Below are positions 28,333 to 36,192 of a stretch of 36,192 nt of DNA, piece after piece (positions within the stretch are counted from its first letter, which is position 1; every line of letters starts with the position of its first letter). Under the pieces are notes generated by a model. That model saw only the letters and a list, made by a program, of their open reading frames with translations. It was not told the origin of the DNA and made no database searches. The DNA is taken from contig JAAFHB010000023.1 of assembly GCA_010906965.1 (NCBI GenBank), positions 1 to 36,192 on the forward strand, read 5' to 3'. A program made the position numbers and the translations under genes. Source of the stretch: Mariniphaga sp. Its GTDB lineage: Bacteria > Bacteroidota > Bacteroidia > Bacteroidales > Prolixibacteraceae.

Positions 28333-31300
28333 CTAATTAGCAGTCAGGTTTACAAACTTTACCGGTCCAAGAAGTCCTGAGGGCAAAAGCGGTGAATTTG
28401 CCTCGTAGAAATCCTGTGTTGTATAGGTAATTTTTGTTTTTGTACCTTTTTGCTGATCTCCGATGAGCCTGTTCACCCAAAGGTTGGTTACTTTCACCTC
28501 TACCATATTCTCTCCCTGTTTAAGTGAGGCGGTCACATTTACCCGGAATGGCGTTTTCCATACAATTCCCGATGATTTGCCATTGATCACAACTTCAGCG
28601 AGGTTTTTAACCGATCCAAGGTCAAGCCAGATCTGGGAACCTTCTTTGAACCAGTCAGCAGGGGCCTGAATGGTTTTTGTATAGTTACCCGTTCCGGAGA
28701 AATATTTTACACCCGGGTCGGTATTTTCGCTCCAGGAAGTAAGTTCGTTCAGTACAATATTCTCAGTTTTGCCAATTTTCGGCTGTAAACTGACATTCCA
28801 GGCACCTTCAATTACAGCAAGTTGCGTTTCAACCGGTTGCTTCAGCGCCACAGCGGAGGATTTGGCTTTTTTACGGAAAACGACAAATATTGCATCGTTT
28901 GGTTCCATTTTCAGCGATACTTTTGTGTGTCCTTCTGCAATGCTATAGGATGCATCTTCAATTAAACCTGTCTCAGGATGCCAAATTTCGGCTGCTTTTC
29001 CCGTGATCCTGAAGGTTGCATCAAGGTTCTCAACCTTGTTTTTGCGGTTGTTGACCCAATATATATCAGCATCATCCAATTTGCGGTGGACGAACAGAAG
29101 ATCTGTAGAATCCTGGTTGATCGTGTATTCAAAATCAGGGGTTACCTTCATTAAAGCCAATGCTTCAGCAATTGTCTGACCTGCATAAACTTTGCCTTTA
29201 GCTGACTTATTTTCACCGGTTCCGGCTCCCCATAACTTATCGGTAATGGTTTTAAATTCATCCTGGTTATCCGACAAGCTGGGTGTCATCTCCGGCTTTG
29301 CTCCAACTAAGCTTGCTCCTGCCTGCACCATTTCGTTAATCTTACGTAAGACAGTCAATGACATGTATTTACTGTTAGCATCAAGCGCAAGCAACCTGTA
29401 GGTCATCCCGCTGGGTGTAATTATCTCTCCGTTTGTATTTACCGACAGGATATTTGCAACAATGTCGGCGTTTACGAAGTCGTAATTATATTTAGAGGGA
29501 ACATCTGGTAATTTGTCGCTGAAAAGTGCGGTAATATTATTGTCCTCACCATAGAAATAGGCAACATCAGCCACAAATTTTCCCTGTTGAAGCATAAAGG
29601 AACTACGGGCCAGGTAGGTTGTCCATGCTCCTGCTTCCTCTGCCCACGTCTCATTTCTTGTGAACCATTGACCGAAAGGCCCCAGGCCCAGGCCAGGCAA
29701 TTTATCAAAAACCGGCTGGTGCACCGAACAATGGATTACGAAACGATTCAAACCACTGGCAAGTTCCATGTCGGCTGTTGGTTTCAGCGATTCGGGCGAC
29801 CAGGCCCAGGGAGTACCAATGGCTGTCATAGACTCAGCGGCAACCAGGTTCTGCCCATAAATGTGGGCAACAGAAGCGGATTCACGAACATCGGCTTTGT
29901 GTACTGTTTGAATGGTATTGCTTCCAACAATCCTTGGGGTCCATGTTGCGCTCATCGGAATGTCGGCAGTGCGCTTAACCTCCATACCATCTACCACATA
30001 TGCACGTCCACTCTCATGTGACTCGGTATACCGTCCCATTCCCTGTTCATGAAGTAAAGTGGTTAACTGGTCATAATGGTTCACAGCAGTCAGGTCACCG
30101 ATAGTTTTACGAAAATCCCAAAGGAATTTGTCGCTGGCTTCGGCGCTTTCCACGATATGGCCGGTAAGTACCGGTAACCAGGGAAGAATATCATAACCAC
30201 GCCGTGTTTTAAAATCGGTCATCATTTTGTCGGTCCAATTCAGGGTTCCTGCTTCCCAACTGTCAGTAATTATATACTTAAGCCCTTTCTTACCCATCAG
30301 TCCGCCGGTTGCATCTTTATACTGCCTGAGATATTCTGTAAAATAAGCTTTACAATGATCAGCGCTTAGCTTATCTACTTCAAGACCTGTAGCTTCAGGT
30401 GAAGCCGGGTGATTTTCCTTACCTGTCAAAGAATAGCCAAGACGGATAACAACCCAGCGGCCTGCCGGAGGTGTCCAGGTAAGTGTACCATCAGGCTGCA
30501 TGTTGGATGTCAGGTCAACGACCTCATTTTTATTAACAACATCCGCGGCAGAAACAGCGGGCGTTGCCAGTGAATATAATTCTGCTTTGGCACTGAAACC
30601 TGCTTTATCCTCAAAACGGTTTACCCGTGCAACATTATACAACACCAGTTCGGCAATCTGCCTTCCCGCCGGAGCAGCTGATCTCCGATTTCCAGAAGCA
30701 GAACCATCGTCCTTTTTTGGTGGTAATGGAGCAATAAATGTGACCCGGAAAAATCTGGCTTTAACCGGTGAAAATGTGGTTGTATTTTGTGGTGATTCAC
30801 CCCTTTTAAACTGTGATACGGTATTAAACTGGCGGCCATCATCACTTGATTCAAAAGCCTGGCTGTTATTGTTGCTGCCATTATACCTCCTGCTACCTCC
30901 CTGCATTACAATTGCAAAAGATTGAATCGCTTCAGGTTTGGCAAACTCAAACTGTATCCATGATTTTTCGCCAGGCTTGGCCTCTGGTAAAAATGTGGTT
31001 TTTTCCAGGTCACCATCGGTTAAAGAAGCAAGATCAAACTTTCCGCCACTGGAAGTAACCTTAGGCTTTAGTTCTGAAATTGGGATATCATTTTCAGGTA
31101 CACGATATGCTACAACCGAAGCATCGGCATAATACTCGGGTATTGGAGCAGCTTTTTCTGAACGTTTGATTGCGATATTCTGAAATGTGCCAGTGGTCAT
31201 TGGTGGTTTTGGCAGAATCCCCTTAAAGGGCTGACCACCCGCAACACGTGTTTCACTCCAGACAAATTTCTTCATGGCCTGGGCAGGTGTTACCCATGGG

Positions 31301-31716
31301 CCACCGCTCTCGCTCCACCCCGGTGAACCGGCAATAGCCATCTCAAGACCTAATGAGTCGGCTAGTTTTGTGGTAAAAAGAAATGCATCTTTCCATTCCG
31401 GTGTCATATAAACGAGTCGTTTATCGACAATCTGAGGTGAGGCCAATCCGGCATCAAAGTTCTGAAACCCGCCTACTCCAACACGTTTCATCCAGAGAAG
31501 GTCGGCTTTTATCCCTGCCTTACTGACATTTCCACTCATCCAATGCCACCATACACGAGGCTTGGCACTATCGGGCGGAGTAATAAATCCGGTTTCAAGA
31601 TCGGTTAGTGCTTTTGCCGGCTGTTCACTGCAATTTACAAGACCCATACCTAATGAAAGCACCAGTATGGGCACAATAAAAAATCGCTTAAAATTTCTCC
31701 TTAAATGTACTTCCAT
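28333..31716 (-). CDS. GH106 alpha-L-rhamnosidase, first copy of a tandem pair
   Basis: This 1127-residue protein starts at ATG 31716 with a hydrophobic segment ending MGLVNCSEQ (probable lipobox). GH106 marks are WWHWMSGNVSKAGIKADLLW, AIAGSPGWSESGGPWVTPAQ, DSWEAGTLNW with E488 at the catalytic-acid position, and a C-terminal sandwich nearly identical to that of its tandem partner. Residues about 215-345 form a discoidin-like insert (SWIQFEFAKPEAIQSFAIVM) whose loops differ from the partner's: an Asn/Ser-rich stretch near NGSNNNSQAFES, and KKDDGSASGNRRSAAPAG instead of a Phe/Gly-rich segment. The catalytic regions match, so the pair probably shares chemistry and differs in substrate context (inference). 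It follows the DUF6259-like gene by 42 bp. Confidence 0.93.
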   Translation of the reverse strand: MEVHLRRNFKRFFIVPILVLSLGMGLVNCSEQPAKALTDLETGFITPPDSAKPRVWWHWMSGNVSKAGIKADLLWMKRVGVGGFQNFDAGLASPQIVDKRLVYMTPEWKDAFLFTTKLADSLGLEMAIAGSPGWSESGGPWVTPAQAMKKFVWSETRVAGGQPFKGILPKPPMTTGTFQNIAIKRSEKAAPIPEYYADASVVAYRVPENDIPISELKPKVTSSGGKFDLASLTDGDLEKTTFLPEAKPGEKSWIQFEFAKPEAIQSFAIVMQGGSRRYNGSNNNSQAFESSDDGRQFNTVSQFKRGESPQNTTTFSPVKARFFRVTFIAPLPPKKDDGSASGNRRSAAPAGRQIAELVLYNVARVNRFEDKAGFSAKAELYSLATPAVSAADVVNKNEVVDLTSNMQPDGTLTWTPPAGRWVVIRLGYSLTGKENHPASPEATGLEVDKLSADHCKAYFTEYLRQYKDATGGLMGKKGLKYIITDSWEAGTLNWTDKMMTDFKTRRGYDILPWLPVLTGHIVESAEASDKFLWDFRKTIGDLTAVNHYDQLTTLLHEQGMGRYTESHESGRAYVVDGMEVKRTADIPMSATWTPRIVGSNTIQTVHKADVRESASVAHIYGQNLVAAESMTAIGTPWAWSPESLKPTADMELASGLNRFVIHCSVHQPVFDKLPGLGLGPFGQWFTRNETWAEEAGAWTTYLARSSFMLQQGKFVADVAYFYGEDNNITALFSDKLPDVPSKYNYDFVNADIVANILSVNTNGEIITPSGMTYRLLALDANSKYMSLTVLRKINEMVQAGASLVGAKPEMTPSLSDNQDEFKTITDKLWGAGTGENKSAKGKVYAGQTIAEALALMKVTPDFEYTINQDSTDLLFVHRKLDDADIYWVNNRKNKVENLDATFRITGKAAEIWHPETGLIEDASYSIAEGHTKVSLKMEPNDAIFVVFRKKAKSSAVALKQPVETQLAVIEGAWNVSLQPKIGKTENIVLNELTSWSENTDPGVKYFSGTGNYTKTIQAPADWFKEGSQIWLDLGSVKNLAEVVINGKSSGIVWKTPFRVNVTASLKQGENMVEVKVTNLWVNRLIGDQQKGTKTKITYTTQDFYEANSPLLPSGLLGPVKFVNLTAN

Positions 31717-31758
31717 AATCCTGTTTTTAAAGGTGTGAAATTTAAAAAAAATTATAAT

Positions 31759-34047
31759 CTATTTTGAATAGGTAATCATTATTGTACTCAGAGGAGTGAT
31801 TTTAAGGCTAAGTTCTTTATCCCCGGCTAGTTCTCCCTGAGTGTCTGATGCACTTTTAAATACCTTCACATTCTTCAAACCAGCTGTGCTGATTATTATT
31901 TCCTGTTCTTGCGGAAGGTAGTTTACAAAAAACTGTGCTTTACGGTCGCTGCCATACTGCCAGTTGGAGGTGAACACAGAGGGGAAATTAATATTCCTGC
32001 CACCCGGTTTGGTAATCATTGGCACATTAGTGACTCCTTCAAAAGGGAGAGGTTTCAACATTCTTCCTTCAACAAGAAAATCCTTACCAGCTCCGGTACG
32101 CCATACGTTGAGGTTTCGGACAAGTTGTTTAACCTGATCCTGATTGGGTGTTTCAGTTTCCCATAATGTTCCCCAGTCCCATATCATATCACCATTACCT
32201 CTTAATATCACAGTAAGCATGTCGCCTGCACAAAATGCATAAGCCAAACGCTGCAGAAAATTCATCGGACTCTTCTTCAAATCGATGGCTGCAGATACTC
32301 CATTCTGATTTCCCATGAAATTATTCACATATTCATGATTTACAAAGGCATAAGCGGGGACAGGTGTGCCAGTAAACAAATTGATTGTAGCCCTGGCGTC
32401 ATTGTAGAGAAGGTAGGACAGATTGGCCTCCGATGCTGCTGCTTCGCAGCCCACAAGAAGTTTATAACCAGCGCCTTCAATAACAGGTTGAAATCCTTTA
32501 AAGATGTTGTGCATCGCCTCGTTTTGCCAGAGACCGGGACCATAGGCATGACCGTGAGTGGTACTATAACATGGATAACAACCACCTCCAAGGTTCTGAT
32601 CAAAATACTGAATATAGTCCGTTTTACTGCTGGCAATTTTCGAAATCTGGTCCAGTACTACCTCCTTAACAAAACTATTGGCAGGACACATATCATAGCC
32701 AAGTCTTTGAGCATTCGGACCGGCGCAAACTCCGTTGGTAGCCAGTGTACCATCCGGAGCAACTTTCATCACCTTTTCCAAATGTTTTTCATTGTATTCT
32801 TTATACATATTGTAAGTGGTATCAGTATTACTTCGCAAAGTATAGCCTATTCCACTACAGTAAAGTCCAGCAAGATTGCCTTTTTCGTGTAAACCCTTTA
32901 CAAATTCCAGGTAGTTTTTTTCACCGCCATAAGGAGGCCAGACATAAGGAGGAGCCCAGGGAGCAGAGCCCTCCCAGTGCATAAGCAAGGCCATTATTTT
33001 ACTATTGAAATCCTTGTTGTATTTGCCGATTATTTTTAAGGCATTGGTGTAAGGATATAATTCATTGGGCGTCATATCACCCATATCTTTATGCCCACGT
33101 ACCGGATAAGTAATCACAACCGGTGACTCGAAGTACCAATCCGGCAACATTTTATTGTCCTTAATTTTAGGAGGCACCGGCATTGCTGATGTTTCGCGCC
33201 AATTGCGGTAAATCGCAGCAGCATCATACCAGTCGCCGTCGAATACACCCATAACCATATCGTAAGGCATTTTATACATTCCTTTTCCGGCACCGCCGGC
33301 AAAAAGCCGGAAATCCATTTTTATCCCATTATTGTCTGTACCGTGGAACTCAATTCCTTTGGGATTACATTGTTCATCATGAGCCGCAAGATAAAGTCCT
33401 CCGGTGGCATTATAATAGGCCATGAACTGCATCTGAACAGATGAGGGATACAGGCCGCCCCAGCCCATTTGAGGATACTCAATCGGCCTGAACTTCATCC
33501 CATTTTCATCACGGATTTTTACATCTTCGATAAGGCATCCTTCCTGTGCAGGCCAAAAAATACGACCCGTTCCCCCGGTGGCAATCAAGTCATTAGTCAC
33601 AACCAGATTCGGAAAATCAATATGATCAATTGTATAGGGCGTATTATTGTCAACGCTCAGGTTCCAGTGCATAAACGGGGAGTCTTTCGCCATGCTGACA
33701 GTAACCATAACCTTAAGATCAACATTTTTGAACTGACTATAGATCAATGTGATCAGTTCATCCTTGACAATAGTTTTACAATCCTGTGCCTGCTGTGCAT
33801 TAAACTCATGTATTTCACCTTTTTGTGAGGCATCGCGAAAACGGATCGTAAAAAGCGGTCCTTCAGAACCAGGGGTATTGATAAGGTTTTTCCCTTTCTT
33901 TTCAATTGTTATGAGCGATCCAGTTTTCTTATTAAGTGTCAATTTATAAAAGCTGTTCTCATAGCTTATGACGTTACTGCTTGAGCAGGATGCCATTAAA
34001 ATGACAACAATAATCAGGGATAGGAAGCTGCAGGTAATCTTTTTCAT
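31759..34047 (-). CDS. DUF6259-like lipoprotein, putative glycoside hydrolase
   Basis: This 762-residue protein starts at ATG 34047 with a clear lipobox (VVILMASC then SSS). An N-terminal beta-supersandwich (SFYKLTLNKKTGSLITIEKK; FMHWNLSVDNNTPYTIDHID) precedes a TIM-barrel-like region with MALLMHWEGSAPWAPPYVWP, AGLYCSGIGYTLRS, DYIQYFDQNLGGGCYPCYST and YKLLVGCEAAASEANLSYLL. A C-terminal beta domain closes it. This plan resembles GH36/GH101-type enzymes and the family I know as DUF6259; I am not sure of a CAZy number. Asp in YFDQN and Glu in GCEAA are possible catalytic residues by analogy. Its ATG overlaps the stop of the ADP-ribosylglycohydrolase-like gene (ATGA), so the two are translationally coupled and probably act on one target. 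Confidence 0.75.
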   Translation of the reverse strand: MKKITCSFLSLIIVVILMASCSSSNVISYENSFYKLTLNKKTGSLITIEKKGKNLINTPGSEGPLFTIRFRDASQKGEIHEFNAQQAQDCKTIVKDELITLIYSQFKNVDLKVMVTVSMAKDSPFMHWNLSVDNNTPYTIDHIDFPNLVVTNDLIATGGTGRIFWPAQEGCLIEDVKIRDENGMKFRPIEYPQMGWGGLYPSSVQMQFMAYYNATGGLYLAAHDEQCNPKGIEFHGTDNNGIKMDFRLFAGGAGKGMYKMPYDMVMGVFDGDWYDAAAIYRNWRETSAMPVPPKIKDNKMLPDWYFESPVVITYPVRGHKDMGDMTPNELYPYTNALKIIGKYNKDFNSKIMALLMHWEGSAPWAPPYVWPPYGGEKNYLEFVKGLHEKGNLAGLYCSGIGYTLRSNTDTTYNMYKEYNEKHLEKVMKVAPDGTLATNGVCAGPNAQRLGYDMCPANSFVKEVVLDQISKIASSKTDYIQYFDQNLGGGCYPCYSTTHGHAYGPGLWQNEAMHNIFKGFQPVIEGAGYKLLVGCEAAASEANLSYLLYNDARATINLFTGTPVPAYAFVNHEYVNNFMGNQNGVSAAIDLKKSPMNFLQRLAYAFCAGDMLTVILRGNGDMIWDWGTLWETETPNQDQVKQLVRNLNVWRTGAGKDFLVEGRMLKPLPFEGVTNVPMITKPGGRNINFPSVFTSNWQYGSDRKAQFFVNYLPQEQEIIISTAGLKNVKVFKSASDTQGELAGDKELSLKITPLSTIMITYSK

Positions 34048-35576
34048 TTAATGATTTTGTTAGCATTCACTTTAATGATACCTATCTGCATATCGAGGGT
34101 ATTGCCTGCTTCGTTAATCTGAGCAATAAATTTGGCATTATTTGCTGCAGTTGAGGCACTTAGATTAAGCGCAATATCATATTTTGCTTTGGGACTTATT
34201 TTTAATAACCCTACCGGTAAACCTGTTACTTCGTATCCGGCCGGAAGATCTTTAAGCATTAAAGAAATGCTCTTCTCTTTATTCGTCTTGTTTACAATAC
34301 TAATATTTAATACTTTGGATCCTCCGCTCTTTATCTCAGGGGTTCCTGTATAGTCGCAGATGAATGATAATTCATCTGTATTACGGACAATTATATAAGG
34401 AGAACGTTTCCAGATTTTTGCGAGTTCAGTTTCATCAATTGAGAGTAATTTGGTTGCATTTGAAAGGTCGGTTTTACCGGAAGTCAATTTTACAGGCAAT
34501 TTATAAAATTCAGCTACCCTCTTTTGCATTTCAAGTGTTTTATCTGTAAGGATCTGTAAAGTTGCGGGCACTTCAAATCCACTTGTAGCCACAGTTTTAA
34601 TTCCATCTCCGATTGGTGCTCTCCATTTTTCAGGGATAACGCTTGTGCCATAAACTATTCCCAAAATGGAGCCCAGAGTAGCACCTGTACAATCAGTATC
34701 ATCGCCGCAATTGACAGCAATGCAGATGGATTTGCCAAAATCACCATCGCCATAGAGCCAGCCAATAAGTGTAAAGGCAACATTTCGCGGAGCCTGGAAC
34801 CAACCCAGATCCAACGTAGTTTTTATTACTGCTTCACGTGCCTGCTCCCATGTTAAGCCCTTTTTCTTTGCTTCAAGAGCAGAATTAACAGCTTTTGCAA
34901 CAAGACAATCAGGAGGGATTGTCGACAAAGCAAATTGGATCAGCTTATTCATGTCTTTTTCAATAAATGCGGCACTTTCGAGTGTGGCAGTAAATATTTC
35001 GGCATAAGTACCTTCTGTACAACCGTGGTCAACGCATGCATCATTCCATGCAAATTCTGCAGCGAGCATTGGATTCCCGGGAGCAAGACATGCCCAGATT
35101 TCGGAACGGATCCATGCTCCGTTGCTTGTCTTCCATTTTGCATTGTTATATTCACCCGAAAGCGGAGGCATAATACCTGATCTCATATTCACCAAACCGA
35201 CTCCATATTCGTTCCAGTCAACAGGCACATATTTAAGCCAGTATTCAGCGAATGTATACGCATCAACCTGGCAGTTGTTCTCTTCCATTGCTTTGAGCCA
35301 GAGGATTTGCAGATCAAGGTCATCGTTTGCTGCCGGTTCTCCCGCTTTAATGTTGATGTAGAAAGTAAGGTTATTGACTTCAGTTTTACCTTCAAAAGGC
35401 ATCCCCAATGTTCCGCCTATATTTTTACCAAGCCAGCAGGCATAAACCTTGTCACGAAATTCAGCTTCGTTGATGGTCGCTTTTATTGGTTTCGCTTTAC
35501 ACTGGTTGGAAAAACACAGAATAGAAATACATAAGAGGAAGGCAATTTTGAATTTTAAAAACGGATTTTGTTTCAT
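34044..35576 (-). CDS. secreted ADP-ribosylglycohydrolase-family protein with C-terminal beta domain
   Basis: This 510-residue protein starts at ATG 35576 (MKQNPFLKFKIAFLLCISIL, signal peptide); a longer frame from TTG was rejected. Residues about 35-370 match the ADP-ribosylglycohydrolase fold: FRDKVYACWLGKNIGGTLGM, the first metal site NDDLDLQ (D85, D86, D88), WNDACVDHGCTEGTYAEIFT, and the second metal site GDDTDCTGATLG (D292, D293, D295). Residues about 405-505 form a beta-sandwich (SGGSKVLNISIVNKTNKEKS) like the domains attached to secreted glycosidases. Cytosolic family members cleave ADP-ribose bonds; secreted members in polysaccharide loci are presumed to act on N- or O-glycosides instead. 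The metal residues are intact, so it is probably active, with substrate unknown. It is the first gene of the minus-strand run and overlaps the next by four bases. Confidence 0.85.
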   Translation of the reverse strand: MKQNPFLKFKIAFLLCISILCFSNQCKAKPIKATINEAEFRDKVYACWLGKNIGGTLGMPFEGKTEVNNLTFYINIKAGEPAANDDLDLQILWLKAMEENNCQVDAYTFAEYWLKYVPVDWNEYGVGLVNMRSGIMPPLSGEYNNAKWKTSNGAWIRSEIWACLAPGNPMLAAEFAWNDACVDHGCTEGTYAEIFTATLESAAFIEKDMNKLIQFALSTIPPDCLVAKAVNSALEAKKKGLTWEQAREAVIKTTLDLGWFQAPRNVAFTLIGWLYGDGDFGKSICIAVNCGDDTDCTGATLGSILGIVYGTSVIPEKWRAPIGDGIKTVATSGFEVPATLQILTDKTLEMQKRVAEFYKLPVKLTSGKTDLSNATKLLSIDETELAKIWKRSPYIIVRNTDELSFICDYTGTPEIKSGGSKVLNISIVNKTNKEKSISLMLKDLPAGYEVTGLPVGLLKISPKAKYDIALNLSASTAANNAKFIAQINEAGNTLDMQIGIIKVNANKIIK

Positions 35577-35600
35577 AAGTTTAATTTTTAATGAAGTTCC

Positions 35601-35608
35601 CAAAAATA
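35601..35608 (-). promoter_or_regulatory. possible Bacteroidota -7 promoter element
   Basis: On the minus strand TATTTTTG matches the TAnnTTTG consensus, 24 nt before the ATG at 35576. I found no other CAAAnnTA (plus-strand view) in the gaps between the minus-strand enzyme genes. No good TTTG -33 partner is visible upstream, so the call is weak. If real, it would drive the whole enzyme run. Confidence 0.3.
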
Positions 35609-35654
35609 TTATTATTTGTAATGATGATTAGCTGATTAAAATTAACTGCTGAAC

Positions 35655-35957
35655 TTATTGAGATGTGACGCTCCAGACAGCTCTTAATCCAGAAGGTTTG
35701 GATTCATTAAAATAAGTCTTTAAAAATGCCTCCGGATCTTTATCAAGCAACTCAATAGCCTGTCCAACAGGATCTGCATCACCCTGGTTTTGCTGATCCT
35801 CTAGAAGTATCATTCTTAGTTCGGTTAGGTTCACTTCTTTCACATTTCCTGTTTTCTCAAACGAGTGCATCAGCAACTTACAGAGGTTGGTTTCCCTGAT
35901 ATGGTAAACATAAGCCAAAACACGCTGCCGGAATCCTTCCAGTTCTTTTACACTCAT
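35655..35957 (-). CDS. small protein of unknown function
   Basis: This 100-residue frame starts at ATG 35957. The product is mostly helical in character and acidic in its second half (VNLTELRMILLEDQQNQGDA; VGQAIELLDKDPEAFLKTYF), with no signal peptide, membrane segment or recognised motif. It lies 78 bp upstream of the ADP-ribosylglycohydrolase-like gene and in the same direction. Its upstream side is only about 20 bp from a plus-strand discoidin-like fragment, so there is little room for a promoter. It could be a real small gene or a remnant at a rearrangement junction. Confidence 0.4.
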   Translation of the reverse strand: MSVKELEGFRQRVLAYVYHIRETNLCKLLMHSFEKTGNVKEVNLTELRMILLEDQQNQGDADPVGQAIELLDKDPEAFLKTYFNESKPSGLRAVWSVTSQ

Positions 35958-35978
35958 ATCAAATTCAAAAAAAATGCA

Positions 35979-36192
35979 ATGACTTTGCCGCCAATGGAAA
36001 TAAGCTCAAATTCATTGTCGTACATGAAGCCATTGAAGGCATCATCGAATCCGGATGGCCATTGGAGCGATCACCAATGGGTTGAATTGACTGCTGTTGA
36101 TAACGGCGATTGGTCAGGTTCATTCTGGGAACCCGATGCAAAAGATAAAACCCCCTGGGTTGAGATTGATTTGGGCAAAGTGGTAAAAATAT
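35979..36192 (+). CDS. discoidin-like (F5/8 type C) domain fragment, runs off the right edge
   Basis: A plus-strand frame is open from about 35829 to the window end, with ATG at 35979. Its last 40 or so codons read as a discoidin-like beta sandwich: HQWVELTAVDNGDWSGSFWE followed by KDKTPWVEIDLGKVVKI, the typical pattern of such domains attached to secreted glycosidases. The region before it has no signal peptide or recognisable N-terminal domain, so either the true start is lost or the gene is truncated here. The direction is opposite to the enzyme run. Which enzyme it belongs to cannot be seen. Confidence 0.5.
   Translation, partial: MTLPPMEISSNSLSYMKPLKASSNPDGHWSDHQWVELTAVDNGDWSGSFWEPDAKDKTPWVEIDLGKVVKI

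Noticed and set aside
1..36192. CRISPR arrays, tRNA or rRNA genes, phage genes
   Set aside because: No regularly spaced repeats, cloverleaf-like or rRNA-like stretches, or phage structural proteins were seen.

Overview
The window looks like the accessory genome of a member of the Bacteroidota, most likely a gut- or sediment-type Bacteroidales/Marinilabiliales relative. This rests on the gene families (GH78, GH106, GH127 and DUF2961/GH172 in one long run), the short AT-rich leaders before ATG, the Bacteroidota-style lipoprotein signals and the IS types. No rRNA, tRNA or other taxonomic marker is present, so the placement is inference.

Layout. Positions 1-2160 (plus strand) hold insertion-sequence debris: a 23-bp tandem repeat, a 5'-truncated and frameshifted IS4-type transposase, and a second DDE transposase split in two at an A8 run. 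From 35576 down to 2177 every recognised gene is on the minus strand. Transcription order is: secreted ADP-ribosylglycohydrolase-like protein, DUF6259-like lipoprotein, two tandem GH106 paralogues, GH78, GH78-like six-hairpin enzyme, GH127, another GH78-like enzyme, a ConA-like secreted protein, a very large GH78 with an inserted module, a third GH106, a GH78-like gene broken by an in-frame TGA, a 53-codon ORF, an unclassified six-hairpin protein, and a GH172 (DUF2961) protein. At the far right are a small unrecognised minus-strand ORF and, on the plus strand, a piece of a discoidin-like (F5/8 type C) domain that runs off the edge.

How the genes fit together. Almost every product has a signal peptide or lipobox, so this is an extracytoplasmic enzyme set acting in the periplasm or on the cell surface. 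The content is dominated by alpha-L-rhamnosidase families (GH78 and GH106), with an L-arabinofuranosidase family (GH127) and GH172. The likely target is therefore a branched rhamnose- and arabinose-containing glycan, such as rhamnogalacturonan side chains, arabinogalactan/gum-type glycans or a microbial rhamnan. The exact substrate cannot be read from sequence. No SusC/SusD pair, sugar transporter, polysaccharide lyase, sulfatase or regulator lies in the 33 kb of enzyme genes.

Most notable points: a TGG-to-TGA nonsense change in one rhamnosidase-like gene; recent tandem duplication of a GH106 gene with divergence concentrated in a discoidin-like N-terminal insert; hairpins placed about 20-25 nt before two start codons; an ATGA-coupled pair joining a secreted ADP-ribosylglycohydrolase-like protein to a DUF6259-like protein; and an unclassified six-hairpin protein that could be a new glycosidase family.
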